From assembly GCF_036370855.1 (NCBI RefSeq), contig NC_088098.1, forward strand, positions 207,205,773 through 207,269,772: DNA of 64,000 nt. Reading direction: 5' to 3'. Source of the stretch: Dromaius novaehollandiae. Its lineage: Eukaryota > Chordata > Aves > Casuariiformes > Dromaiidae. The notes beneath the pieces are model-generated. The model was not told the DNA's origin and ran no database searches. It saw nothing but the letters and a program-made list of their open reading frames with translations. The position numbers and the translations under genes are program-made. Below are positions 1 through 16,130 of this stretch, piece after piece (the first letter of the stretch is position 1; the number at the start of each line of letters is the position of its first letter).

Positions 1-3000
1 ACACTGTGGTAGCCCCAGTGCTGTGCTTTGCGCATCAGTTGGGTACCCTTTGGAGGAGGGCTGAGTCTGTCATCTTCCCTCTTCTGCTCACTGCCTTGCC
101 CTTCCCGTCATTGCAGCGTGCCCATGGGCCTCGTGGAGGAGCAAGGGGAGAGCAGCACCAGTGCCTCCAGCCCAGCCAGCGACCAGCGCCTGGTGAGCGA
201 GGGCAGCCCCGTCACACAGCTTTCAGCTGGCCCCTGCGTGGACACCCGTGCCTGCTTCTGCAAGGAGCAGAGCCACCAAGGCCAAGGCACAGAATCCCCG
301 CTCTGCTCCTGGCCTGGCCCAGCTGCGCACAGCCTTCAGCTGCTAGCTGCTGTCCCCACTGCTGTTGGCCAGCAGAGGAAAAAGGCAGCAGGCAGCTCTA
401 TCCCAAAGGGAGAGGTGGGGTGGGAAGCAGTTGGGAGGAGCAGCTGTGGAAAGGCTGCCTTCCAGGGAGGTCCCCAATGCCTCCTGTCGCAGCAGGGGCT
501 GCGCCCAGGAGGCTGCAAGCACCAGTGTGATGGCTCCAGCAGCCCTGGCTTGCCATGTCCCTCACCCTGACAGAGCCACCAGCCTCCCTCAAGGTCCATT
601 CCCTCCACACCTTCTCTCCTTCCTCTCTGAGCCCTTGTCTTTTCCACCCCTGTCCACAAAGGCCGAGGAGAGCCTCGATGGAAGGGTGCCTAGCCCTGAG
701 GAAAGTGGGGTCCCCCCTGGGGAGGAAACCGGTGAGATGGGTAAGGCCCGAGCTGCCTGGGTGCCCAAGGAACAAGGTTGGCAGGATGTGGGCATGCCAG
801 GTGCTGGGCTAAGCCAAGCAGCTGGCAGCAAAGGGCATCTCCTCCATGAGAGCCTGGGCACAGCCATAAGAAGACCTTGGGAGGCAGATCAGGTGTGAGG
901 TGCCCCAGATGCCTTGGGGAAACCATTTCCTGGGGCAGTGTTGACAGAGGTGACAAAAGATGTCGGGGAGAAAAGCCCCAGCAGAAGTGACCCAGGCTGC
1001 TGCTGGCAGTGGGGAGTGCCTGCAGGGTGCCAGCACAAGGAGATCCCTGGAGGGGTGGGGAAAGCTGGGACAGATGTGCAAGGAGGGATCTGGTGCCTGC
1101 CTGTGGGGCAGGCCATGGGCAGATGTATCGGGAACGGGAAGCCCCATGGGGACTCAGCAAGGCTGTCCTGCCCTGTTGCTGCTGTTTTCCTGGCTGCTCC
1201 AGTGGTTCAGGAAACCCTGCAGTACTTCATTTGGTCTCTCCACCCACCTTCCTCCTTGCCCCCGTGCCACAGAACAACCTCCTGCAGCAGAAGGGCATGC
1301 CACGGAGCCAAGCTGCAACGAGGACATAGAGGCAGCTGTCCAACACATTTCCAAATACGTCAAGGACCTGGCTGCCTACGTGGACCAAGCCATCTCTCTG
1401 GGTGGGCAGGTGGGGGGAGGGGGAGGTCTTGTGCACAGCAGGACTGGGCTCCCGGTGACAGCCACAGAGCAAAGCATGTGACCTGCCTGAGGGGAAGGGA
1501 GGAGCTTTTGGATTTCACTGTGGACATGCAGTGGGAACAGAGGGTTGTGGAGTTCACCCTGGCCTGAGCCCCAGGCCAGTAGCCCAGCTGTGGAGCTGAT
1601 GCTAGGCTGTCTTGTTCACTTGGTGTGGAGGACATGGGATGAGGCCCTTTCTGGCCTCTGCTTTTTCCTTGCCTGTGGTTATGCTGGCCATGCGTGTTGG
1701 TGGAAGAACTCCCTGCCTAGGCAATGAGGGGCTTGCAAGAGCAGGGCTGAATGTCTGTGCCCACTCTCGCTGTCCTTGGAGGATTTGTCAGAGAGCATCC
1801 CATCAGCAGGGCAACACCCTTGTAGGTTTGGATGTCTCTTTTCACCTTCTGCCTTTTCCTTCTAGAAATAGAACTGACTGAAGGCCTTCAAGCCTTGGCA
1901 AGTGTTTTCAAGAAGACCAACTCTCCAGAGGTAAACTGGTGGAGACAGGCAGCCCCCAAACCTCCAGCACCCTGCTTCCTGGGCTCCCACTCCAGCTGCC
2001 TGGCAGGGGGCTTGGGGGCTTGGCCCTGACAGCTTCTACAGGCCTCCCTTCTCCCTCCCAGCAGGCTCTTTGCAGCCTGCAGCTACCATGTCCCAGCCTA
2101 GGCCTGGGCTTTGGCACCAGCACGCATGCAAGGCAAGCAGGACTAAGGTAGAAACTAGCCCATCAACATGGTCATCTTACCGAGAAAATTGCTTTTCTCA
2201 CTCTCGAGAAAGGTACTTATGAGAAGGTACCTCCCTGGTCTCATGATGCCATGGTCAGTCCCAGCAGCATATGTTTTCTCTTTTCACAGGCATCCGTGCC
2301 ACCCCTGGCAACTCCTCTGCCAGCGCTGCAGCATGAGGCAGCTAATGGGGAAGGCCTTCGGCAAAGTGATGAGCAGCAAAAGCATTGTCTTCAGGTAGGA
2401 GAGCTGCCCAACGCAGACTCTTGCCCCTAGACCCACATGGGGATGCTCACGCATACATGCATGCATGCACAGTCCTGAGACAGACAACTCGACACAGCGT
2501 GGCTCTGCTCGGCAGGAAGGAAATGCTGGCCACCTCCCTACTCCTGGGCACCACAGGCAGCTCTTGCCACCGCTGCACTCAGGCTGAGTTGGCACTCCCT
2601 GGTCCAGCCCCAACTCTTAGTCACGTGCATGGCCTGCGGATGCATCCCCCACTGCTGTCCGGGGCCACGGGAGCAGTGCTCTGATGGGGAAGAGCCTCGG
2701 CCAGCCACATCCCCAGGGCAGCTCCCTCAATCCAAAATCTCAGAGCTCTTCTTTTGCTCTTAGTCCTTGCTCTTCCCAGGGAATCATCAGCCTGGGTCAC
2801 TTTTTCTTTGGCAGCAAAGGAAAAGGCTCAGCTGTCCGACCTGCCGTGCTGTGAGGATAATGAGCAGGACGAGCCAGCTGAAGAAGAGCTGCCAAGTGCC
2901 AGCTGCACCCCCAGCCCTGAAGGCGGGCGCAGCTGGAGGTCGGAGCTGAAGAGACGGTGAGAGCAGAGCTGCTCTGGGTGGCACCTGCGACGGCAGCCTG

Positions 3001-3622
3001 CAACGGCAGCCTGCGTAGGGATGCACTGCCCCAGCCTGGGAAGGGCTGCCTCTCAGCGCCCCAGGGCACAGAGAGCGCTCTCCTGGGGCCCTGAACCACC
3101 TTTGCTGCCCCAGGATGTCCTTCCTTAGCCCACACCAGTCTGCGGGTGGAGGGGAGATCCTGACACTGGCAAAACACTGGTGGCTGCTGCAGGTCCTCTG
3201 GAGGGGCTCCCCAGACCTCCTAGTGGGTGAGCAGCCACCTTGCAAGCATCTGCTGCCTTCCAGCTGTAGCAGCACTGGAGAAGCCCAGTGCAAAAGGGCC
3301 TGACTTGAACTTCCCGCTGATGCTCAGCTGGCATGTAGGACAGCCAGGAGAAACAGCTAGGGCCTTTGTGCTGGAGCTCTCCTGGCAGGGAGGGCTGTCT
3401 TGTCTTGGCAGTGCCCAAGGGACGTTCCCAGCTGAGTGCATTGCAGAGTGCTGGGCAGGAGCACAGGGAGTTGGGTGCATGGGCAGAGAGCTCGCCCTTC
3501 TTCCCTCTGAGCTCTTTTCCTTTCCTCCTCTGCCTCCTCTCAGCTCGCAGAGCAAATGGCAGCTCCTGCAGCCTATGGCAGTGAGGAGGTTTGCTGCCAG
3601 GCTGCCCGAGAAAACGCGCTAA
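1..3622 (+). CDS. Unidentified multi-exon gene, 3' part (219 codons visible)
   Basis: I do not recognise this gene. Seven candidate exons (117-192, 662-731, 1273-1401, 1866-1930, 2290-2394, 2820-2956, 3544-3622) each have AG/GT borders. Their phases join without a break into 219 codons ending in TAA at 3620-3622. The product is acidic and rich in E, S and P at first (SPEESGVPPGEE). A helical, possibly coiled-coil stretch follows across exons 3-4 (IEAAVQHISKYVKDLAAYV, then LTEGLQALASVFKK). The protein ends in a basic tail (WQLLQPMAVRRFAARLPEK). I see no catalytic motif, membrane span or named domain. Introns are short and GC-rich, unlike those of GPR83 and PANX1. By human synteny MRE11 would be expected on this strand here, but the C-terminus does not resemble what I know of MRE11. 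The gene begins left of the window. Exon structure is an inference from splice sites and phase; no homologue is known to me. Confidence 0.5.
117..192 (+). CDS. Unidentified gene, exon a
   Basis: Acceptor TTGCAG ends at 116 and donor GTGAGC starts at 193. The frame encodes a Ser/Glu-rich stretch (VEEQGESSTSASSPAS). The exon enters with one base completing a codon and leaves in phase 0, which matches exon b. Confidence 0.45.
662..731 (+). CDS. Unidentified gene, exon b
   Basis: A pyrimidine-rich acceptor ends at 661 and donor GTGAGA starts at 732. It encodes an acidic, proline-containing segment (EESLDGRVPSPEESG). It leaves in phase 1, compatible with exon c. Confidence 0.5.
1273..1401 (+). 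CDS. Unidentified gene, exon c
   Basis: Acceptor CCACAG ends at 1272 and donor GTGGGC starts at 1402. The exon is 129 nt, symmetrical phase 1 to phase 1. It encodes a helical segment, NEDIEAAVQHISKYVKDLA, the most protein-like part of the gene. Confidence 0.55.
1866..1930 (+). CDS. Unidentified gene, exon d
   Basis: A pyrimidine tract and TCTAG precede 1866; donor GTAAAC starts at 1931. It enters in phase 1 and leaves in phase 0. It encodes IELTEGLQALASVFKKTN, continuing the helix of exon c. Confidence 0.55.
2290..2394 (+). CDS. Unidentified gene, exon e
   Basis: A strong acceptor (TTTTCTCTTTTCACAG) ends at 2289 and donor GTAGGA starts at 2395. The exon is 105 nt, phase 0 to phase 0. It encodes a Pro/Ala-rich then Gln/Glu-rich stretch. 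Confidence 0.5.
2820..2956 (+). CDS. Unidentified gene, exon f
   Basis: Two acceptors lie five bases apart (GCAG at 2814 and CAAAG at 2819). Only the second keeps the acidic reading frame (DNEQDEPAEEELP) in phase 0. Donor GTGAGA starts at 2957. If the donor is not used, translation stops at TGA 2958-2960, giving an alternative shorter C-terminus. Confidence 0.5.
3544..3622 (+). CDS. Unidentified gene, terminal exon g
   Basis: A long pyrimidine tract (TTTCCTTTCCTCCTCTGCC) and CTCAG end at 3543. Joined in phase 2 to exon f, it encodes SQSKWQLLQPMAVRRF and continues to TAA at 3620-3622. Confidence 0.45.
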
Positions 3623-3687
3623 GCTTTCCTCAGCTCCAGACATGGTGGACATGCACCAGCTTTCCAAACACAGCGATGGTGTTCAAG

Positions 3688-4397
3688 TACACCTTCACAA
3701 TAGAGCTGTTATCCAAGTATGCCTGAGCCGATGGTCTAAAAGGCAAAGCAGGTTCTGAAATGGCTGGGGCTTTTAAAACTGTCATTAGCAGGCGTGCAAG
3801 CCTCCACAGCTATAGACTGACTGGGAAAAAGCATTTTTAAAGCAGCCTTTAAGCAAGCTGTTAAAGCAGTAAATGTGTTGTTGCTAATAGTGAAGTGAAA
3901 GCCTTCATCGCAGAGTGTTTTAACAGGACCCTCAAAACCAAGAAGTGGAGGTATTTGACAGCAGGCAACACTTCACTACATTGATGGGTTGCTGGAGTTG
4001 ATCAAGAGCTGGAAGCACAGCTTGCAGTGACCTGTCAGAGCCAGGCCATGGACATGAACCCTTTCAGCTGTGCGAGGGCTTGGAAAACTGCACACAGGCA
4101 CGTGGTTAAAATATGACAGACTCTGCTCCCCTGCGCAAAAAGGGAGACCATGTCAGGGTCCCTCAAGCAAAAGAGAAATTTGAGAAAGGTTATGAGCAGA
4201 TGTTCACAGCTGAAGTGTTCACAGTAGCTGAACTTGTGAGAAGGGCACAGATACCTGTGTACCACTTGACAGACTAGGATCACCGAGGAATCCTAGGGAC
4301 ATTTGACCCTGAAGACCTTCCAGAAGCGAATCCTGGCCAGGACATAATCTACAAAATGGAGATCATCATCGCTGCAAAAGGGAATGGACGCTTCTAG
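3688..4397 (+). pseudogene. Decayed DDE integrase fossil, Polinton/Maverick-like
   Basis: Three collinear conceptual fragments read like the integrase of Polinton/Maverick elements. The first (3688 to about 3790) contains LLSKYA and GLKGKAG. The second (3892-3971) contains AECFNRTLKTKKWRY, with the glutamate at 3913-3915 in the position of the third catalytic acid of a retroviral-type core. The third (4140-4397) contains KGDHVRV, then KFEKGYEQMFTAEVF, then IPVYHLTD. Frames shift between fragments, and in-frame stops lie at 3724-3726 and 4275-4277, so it cannot encode an enzyme. It lies on the same strand as, and just downstream of, the unidentified gene, probably inside its 3' UTR. The family call rests on motif memory; another transposon with a related integrase remains possible. 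I see no polymerase, capsid or terminal repeats. Confidence 0.6.
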
Positions 4398-4472
4398 AAG
4401 TGTTATTTTCACTAATGAGCGATTGGCTTATAACGTAAACTTCTCAGGTTACGCTCCTTTTTCTGATGATTA

Positions 4473-4478
4473 AATAAA
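4473..4478 (+). terminator. Candidate polyadenylation signal AATAAA
   Basis: A canonical AATAAA lies 75 nt after the last integrase-like codon. About 30 nt further on comes a GT-rich stretch (CTGTGTTAG). It could end the unidentified gene's transcript or be the old element's own signal. Confidence 0.4.
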
Positions 4479-4499
4479 GCCTTGTACATACCGAACCTA

Positions 4500-5590
4500 T
4501 TCTGGCCTGTGTTAGTTGATGCCACCCAAACAGAATTAATGAGCCGGCCCCAGCCCTCTCATTTTACAGCAACTGTTCCAGCAGGGGCAAGTACAGTAGA
4601 GGAAAAGGCAGGTTTGTAATCTCAGCAGATTCAAGCCAGGTAGAACTTATCAACAAAGGGGCAAATACCTGATGCATGCCCTTACCTTCACCAGCCTGGA
4701 GGTGCATGTCTTCCTGTGGCATATAGCATTTGCGGCTCTTGGTCTTCTACTATTGATCTTGCATCTCCTAATGCGTTGCAGGAGAAGGGCCCTGGGAATA
4801 AACACGCTGCAGGTCTCTTCGGTGCTTGACATCCAGCGTATGGCTGCTTGTAGCTGTGGATATTGGATTCACTGGTCTGGGTCATCCCTTCCAGTCCTCC
4901 TTTCCTTATAATCACCTGTATAATCATACAGTTTGTGACTACTACTGTATTTCTACAAAACCTAGAATGTACAATTTAGGATCTAATTTTTATTCCCCTG
5001 GCCAAGAAAAAATCCTTGCCAAGGGAAAGCTTAGATATTTTTCTCTCTGTGCCATACTGACTCTTTGCATGGACCTGATGAGCATTTTTAATAAGGGCTT
5101 CAGCAAAATCGGTTGTAAGTCATGTGGTATTTTCTTTCACAAGGAGAGTGAGAGGTAAGCTTCCAAATACAGTAAATCATCTCGTTATTCACAATGCATC
5201 TGTTGCCATATCCTATTTCTATGCTAGTTAGCAAATGTTGTTCTGTTGCTGTGCTGTTATTGACAGACTGAAGCTTGCCTGTCAGATCTTTAAAAGTGAA
5301 CTTTAATTTGGAATTTCTCCTGGAAGACAGCACAGCTGCCACACACAGTGCTGGTTTATAAGCAGCGCAGAATTTGCATGAACTCAGTAACGGCTGTTGA
5401 TAGCGAAAAAGGATGCTAAAGACTGAAGAGACTGGTTTTGTCTTTCTCCTAGAGAGCAGATGCGATTACCTTGGAGTAGCGCCCTGGGGGAGTGTAATCG
5501 TGCATAAAATGAGCACGTCAGAATAGAAATATTATGCAGCCCAATGGGCAGAGATCCTTGTTCAGAGCATGTGTAAGATGGGAGCTTGCT
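4500..5590. other. Spacer upstream of GPR83
   Basis: I recognise no gene here. The short ORFs lack splice context and family motifs. The stretch separates the left-hand transcription unit from the GPR83 TATA box. Confidence 0.5.
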
Positions 5591-5595
5591 GAAGA

Positions 5596-5603
5596 TATAA
5601 AAG
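5596..5603 (+). promoter_or_regulatory. TATA box of GPR83 (candidate)
   Basis: TATAAAAG sits 237 nt before the GPR83 ATG. A start site about 25-30 nt downstream would give a leader of roughly 210 nt. No CpG island is present, which fits a TATA-type tissue-restricted promoter. Confidence 0.5.
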
Positions 5604-5690
5604 TAGCAAGAAGCAGTGAGAAGCACATACTGAGTGCACGGCAGAGCAGCGCTGTGGTTCGGCACGTGTGTTGTGTCCTGCCTCCCCCAA

Positions 5691-10253
<4,563 letters not shown>

Positions 10254-12940
10254 ATGGTGCCCCTGGGAAAACTATAAGGACTTTTTTGGCTAGAGCTGAA
10301 ACAGTGGGAAGATGTGGAGCCCTAGACTACTACTAGTGACAGTGCAAGCACACATCATGAAACCAACCAGCCCAGCTCTGCAGAAGGTAATATGAAAGAA
10401 ATACATCTTTGATGTAGGCTGATAATAAAAGGGAAGAAAGCAGGCTCTTGCTAGGAAGGAACTCTTTATGTTTCTCAAATTGCCTTTGGATCTCTCTGCA
10501 TGTATGTAGCTATGTTATCTGCATGACTAAGCCTTTTTGCCAATGGGGCTTTGTGTGTGTTTTGCTGGTATTTAAATACTAAAGCAACAATCTAATCACA
10601 TCAATGATGCCCCTCCCTCTTCTTTAAGTCTCTTGGTAACAACATGGGCAACCCAGTGCAATTGGGTACAAAGATCTGTTCAGAAAGAAAGAACGGATCT
10701 ATCTGCAGATTCATGTTTTTCTTGGTAATGCCCTCAGAGAGGTGAAGGGTTAGATAAACATTGAAAAATAGAACATAAGCACTTTTCCTAAGGTAGAGTT
10801 GAAAAAAATGAGAGAAGTGGTGCCTATTCTTTGCACAAATTGATGTTAAACACCGACTTGTTACTACAGCATCTGTTGGCAATGCTGTATCACACAGAAT
10901 TTTTCTTTCACAAAATAGCCATGAATTTTCAGAAAGCTTTTCTTCAAATAGAGACCTAAGCCCCCAAAATACTTTTGAGAGCACTGGACATACTGTCCAC
11001 AGTTAGAACAATGATGATTAAACTCTGTTTTGAGTTTGGATTAGAACCTTTTGATCACAGTGTCTCTGCATTATTGTTAAGTGATAGCTAAAGAGTCCCG
11101 CAGTTTAACTTTTTAATTTGTCTTTGCATGTTGCTCTCTCACCTGCAAAGCACCTGGGTACTTCTCAGATCAGACATCTGAGACATTTCATCCCCACTAA
11201 GATGTAGGTTCTCTGGAATGAGTTCATAAATTAATTGCTTTAAGAGGGCAGATGATATCTACGATAGCAAGTAATAAAAGGAGAACATTTCTCTCCAAGT
11301 TACCCTCTGGTGATTGAACAATTCTGGTGCATTAAAAGATGATTGAGACGTGTCCTTCATTGAGTCACTATGTTAAGAAATTGATATACTGGCTAAAGTA
11401 GTTTGCAGAATGTGATGTTCTGAGCAGCAGAAAATCTGATTCTGAACAAGGGGGGAAAAAAGGACATTCCAAAAATTGTATCTGGTATTGCACTGGAAAG
11501 AAACAATTTTCTCTATTCTGTGGAAATTAGTTTGAATGTCACACTAGGGAGCCCCATTCCACATTCAACTTGTAGCACCTAGGGGTGAAGTGAGAAAAAC
11601 CTTCCTTTCTTTAAACGACTATAGATGAAAAAAAGAGAAACTATTCTTCGCAATGTCCTGTAATAAATTTAGATTTCTGAAATCATTTCAAGGCTTGTGA
11701 AGGTTTTTCACACATGAAAGAGAATAAAACAACTGCCATTTCTTGCAGCTAGCCTGTCTTTCCACACCTCTGCATGCCTCACTTCCTCTGTGTTCCCTTG
11801 CTTTTTCTTTCACAGGTATTATGTGTAGCTTTGAATTCAGTATTATTCAGTACTTTGAATTCAGTATTATATTATCACTTCTTTATTAAGCACCCAGGAT
11901 GTGCAAAAGCAAAGCTTTCTTCCTACCTGCTTTGATCCCGAATGTCAAGTCCCATTCACTCCCTTAATATTAGCAATATGTCAGCGGGAGGACCCAAACA
12001 CAGAGAGCCCATGATCCACACTCCCCAAGCTAATGACAGTAGATCCTGACTCTTTTCCAGCAAATAAACCTTTGGGAATGTTAAATATCTAACAAAACTG
12101 TTACCATATACTTAGAAGCAGTGGTGGAATATTTTTAGAACCACAGTAACCTTGGATATATTTTGAACTGTTATAAATCAAAACAATTCCTTAATTCAGT
12201 TGCTCAAAATGTAGCCCATATGTTCAGTATAAGTTTTAGATTAATATGCCAAAGCATGTGAGAGAAGCTGGGACCTAAGCCCATTTCTGCTCCAGAAGAA
12301 AGAGAGGTGATGGAGTGTTGGAAATCCCCCCTAACATTAGCGTGGGAAGTTAGCCCATCCCTTCCAAAATCTGTTCAGTGAACATTATCCTTTCATTTTT
12401 CCTTTTGCCTCTCCCTTCCTTGTAATTATGCAGCTCTGGTTTAATTTCAGAGTCCCTCATAACCCCCCTGTGGCCATCCTTATCACTTTTTAACTATTCT
12501 AACTTCTCTCTTGGGTACTTAAATATTTCCCCAAGGGAAGAGAAAATGTGTGTGTTCATATACGTGCAAGGGATGAAGCAACAACATAGCTGTTGCATTT
12601 GGTTCCCTCTGTCAAAAGAAAAATAGTCTGTGTTTACATGCAGTTTATAGGAACAAGTGTTCTCTCAGTGGTAGCAAAGGGGAGGGAGAAGAGAGCTGAA
12701 GAGAAAGCATAGAGGGAAGGGATTGTGTGATAGTGGCAGGTAGCAGGATGGAGAAGATTAGGACACAGACACGGGACACATGGCAAAGTGGTGGCATGAG
12801 GAAAGGAGATACATGGAGACTATGCTATCATCTTCCCACCTTACTTTTGTCACAGATTTTGTAAATTTTGAACCAAACCATTTCAATGATTATGTATTTG
12901 TTATTTTGTACTCATTAATAAAAATCTTCAACTAATAACA
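10254..12940 (+). other. Probable GPR83 3' UTR
   Basis: AT-rich non-coding sequence follows the stop. AATAAA signals on the + strand occur at 10424, 12063 and 12917. The last, followed by TTCAACTAATAAC, is a reasonable distal end. The transcript end cannot be fixed from sequence alone. Confidence 0.4.
11829..11870. repeat. Short direct duplication, 24-bp period
   Basis: CTTTGAATTCAGTATTAT occurs at 11829-11846 and again at 11853-11870. Confidence 0.85.
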
Positions 12941-15559
12941 ATCTATTTGGATTTCTATAATAGTTTTACTCAGCTCAGACTAGGAATGAACAGAAGAACT
13001 TCCCCACATGGGTCAGAAGGAGAAGGAGATCTAGAAGAGATCAAGAGATCTGTCCAAAAAGCATCCTTTCTTCTTTCTTCATCCAGTGAAGCAAATGATC
13101 AGGACTGTCTTTGAATTTACCGACAGAGTCCCCTGGGTTGAGAAATGGAAAATATTCTGCACTTTAAAAAAAGAAAAACAAGTCTGCCAGTAGGGAAAGG
13201 AGAATGTGTTAAATCTTTCCAGTATCCAATATTTTGCAGGATTCTTTTTGGCCATGAAGGACTTGAGACAGGAAATCTACCCTGGAGATTAACTTCTGAA
13301 AGTTAGAGTTTTATGAGTTATTTGATCTTCTACTCTGATCCTTCATAGCATTTTCACTCTTGTGAATGAACGCGTGCCACTCATGGCTTCAGCCAGATCA
13401 GCACTGCAGTGAGGTCTGTCATGTCAGCATCACCTGCTGGCTGGGAACAGCTGAGTGAGCACACATCTAGGTGATTCTCACTCAGAAAACTAATACAAGG
13501 AATTTTTAAAATATGACTCTGCTATTGTCAATACCATCAAAGGGGTGAGGGATAAATCTTCTTTTGTATTCTAGATTCATCTTTCTGCACTTTAAATCTT
13601 TTATTTGTTTCTTTCTTTCTTCGTTTCTTTGTTTCTTACTTTCCCTTTCAGTAAATGCGGTGCAGTTGTTTTCAAGCACATGCATCTGTTATACCTATAA
13701 GAGCTTCTGGGATTAGATTCTTGTATTTAGCTTTGTCTGGAACTAAGGGATTCTGGTCTGAACTCAAGTAGGATGTTCTTTCTGAAGCTGAAGGTAACCT
13801 TTTGCCATCTTAAGGAATATTCTCTGTCTTTGGGTGCAGTTGCCATCCTTTGAGTAACTAGATGTAGAAACTTGCCAGAATGCCAAAACACAAAATCCTC
13901 AAAGGTCCAGTCACCCCTGTGCTTGCTCCAGCTAGGTCTGGGCAGGGCTCCTGCAGTTACAACTCTGGATCCTGTACCCCAGCACTAGCCACGGAGAACC
14001 TCTCTTCTCCTGACTCTGCCCAATGCTCTGATGGATCCATGCAGAGGGGAGCAGTAAAAAGTTGGTTTAAGTACAGACGATAGGAGAGATGGACCTGGTA
14101 GAAAGAGAAGAGGAGATGGATTGGACAGAGTTCCTTAGTGGCTTGATCTAGGACTGAACTGAAGGTGTCCAGTAAAGGTATGAGTTTTAGAGCAAACAGG
14201 ACAGAAAAATGCAGGAGAAGGACAAACTCACAGTTAAGGCAGTTGAAAGGGCGCCCTTGAAAAGTGACTTGATTCCCTGTCTGTATTTAATACACTGTGC
14301 TACAATGTACCTAATGTGCTACAGGGAAATTTCTGATGATCATTTGCTAATGCTAATTACGTATTCTTCATTTTCTTCATATCTGATTTGAGATTCTGCA
14401 GAAGCATTTTGCATTCACCAGTGCTGCTGAAATCAGTGGGGGCTGTGCTTTGAGCACAGAAAGTGCAGTATAATGCTAGCTATTCCAAAAACATCACATC
14501 CTAGGCAATTTAAATTGGCATCCAGACTTCATGGGTATTTTTTCATTCTACCTCAGCTGTGCTGCTGATCAGAGGGATTCTTTTAAAATGTAAATAAGGT
14601 CATTTACACAGTGTTCAGAGGCCACCTTGGTGAGTGTGAAAGGACGGTCTGAGTGATGAGGAAATGAGTTATGTGCACAGGGCAGATAGTATCTTCTTCC
14701 ATTTTCCCTTTTGTGTGTGTTTCTCTGCTTGATGGAGCTTGACTTTTTGTTACTTACATACTTACATATTGTGCAGTGAGGCACAACCATCAGACAGGTG
14801 GTTTAGTAATTAGCCTTAGAAAGACAGATCAGCAAGAAGGACAGTCTGTGAAGGGACTTTGGTGTGAAAAGGGATTGATTACTCTGGAGCACAGTAAGGA
14901 TCAAGCTGTTGGGAGGCTTTTCTTTATTCTGTAGGAATATAATGCATCAGAGCTCAATGTGAGACATTATGGAAAAGGAAGGTCATTTTATTTTATTTGA
15001 CTTTCTAAGCAAATTGGTTATCCCCACTCCCATTCTCATATATTCACAAGCATCAAGACCCATGTGTCAAAGTGGCTTGGCCAGGATGACTTGTGTGCAA
15101 TGCAAAGGTCAAGGGATGCTGGCTACTGAGTCATTACGTCCCTCAGGTTCCTCTTGATTGATAACAAGGAACTAGCTTTGGGACGGATCTTTTATATTCT
15201 TTAGGAGTCAACAATTATTAAATTATCTTTTCCCTCAGAATCTTGTCTGCTTCTGCTTCCATTAATCTTAGGCACAGCCCTCTGCCCTTGCTGTAAACAG
15301 TACATTACCCTATGTTTGCCAGTTTGACTGCTGTCTGTCATCTCTGTTAAAGAATATTGAGCTGAAACTGTCTAGAGGTAGCTGCTTAGCACAATTTATA
15401 TAAAACTTGCTTAGCATGAGTAGCTAAATTTGTTGAAGCCTTAGGCCGCACTTAGATAAAATAATGAACTTTTACCTAGTTCAGTAAGAAAAGGGCCTGA
15501 GAGCTGGTTCAAACTGGAATGATAAGGGAGTTACAAGCAGTTTGCATTCCTGTGCTTCA
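12941..15559. other. Intergenic, nothing recognised
   Basis: AT-rich sequence between GPR83 and an LTR-like segment. The only structure I note is a TTTC/TTTG-rich pyrimidine tract near 13606-13650. Short ORFs show no family motif. Confidence 0.5.
13606..13650. repeat. Degenerate TTTC/TTTG tract
   Basis: An interrupted pyrimidine-rich simple repeat of CTTT and GTTT units. Confidence 0.7.
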
Positions 15560-16130
15560 CACTCCGAAAGGGAGGATGTCAAGGCTTTGAAATAAGGCCT
15601 ACTTGGGCGCCAGGGCCCTGGGGAACAAAGCCTCCTCTCACTGCTGAAACAGTGTTAATTAGGGGGGTCTGGACTATCTCGGGGTCTGGATTATATCCCC
15701 TTCGTCAGGACCTTGGGAGATAACACCTACTGTCACTGCTGGGGCAGTGCTAATTGCTGGAACAACAACTCTTTGTCAGGGCCTTGAGAGACAAGGGCGG
15801 GACCGAGGAATGAAGACACATCTGTCAGCAGAAACCGCAACAGTAAAGATAAACAGCCTGCCTAGGGACAGTGATGAGGCCCAATAAGGAGCAGGAGACC
15901 CCAGACCTAAATATTACTATCGGTCCAAACTACCGTGTGAGGGGTGGAGAGCTTAGACTGGAAAGTATAATTGCCCAGGGTTTTCTTTGTTCAGGGTCCC
16001 TCTTCGGAGGCACCCAGCTCAAGCTGTAATTACTGCACGCGTGTCATTAAAATTTAATTATTTAATTTGCTTTGATTTGGCTCTGAACTTTTCTGCGGGA
16101 ACCTAGGGTCGGGCCCTGTTATGGTGGCCG
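15560..16130 (+). mobile_element. GC-rich segment resembling a retroviral solo LTR
   Basis: This block differs sharply in composition from its AT-rich surroundings. It contains enhancer-like imperfect direct repeats at 15611-15660 and 15706-15755, with a partial third from about 15777. Later comes an ATTAAA signal at 16046-16051 after a CACGCGTGTC stretch, then a T-rich zone and GCGGGAACC near 16098. That order fits U3-R-U5 of an LTR. No internal retroviral genes were recognised. I could not define the exact ends or a target-site duplication, so the call is tentative; a GC-rich regulatory element is the alternative. Confidence 0.4.

Noticed and set aside
4672-4911. 79-codon + strand frame with a hydrophobic stretch
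   Set aside because: No family resemblance and no clear promoter, splice or codon support. Hydrophobic runs of this length arise by chance.
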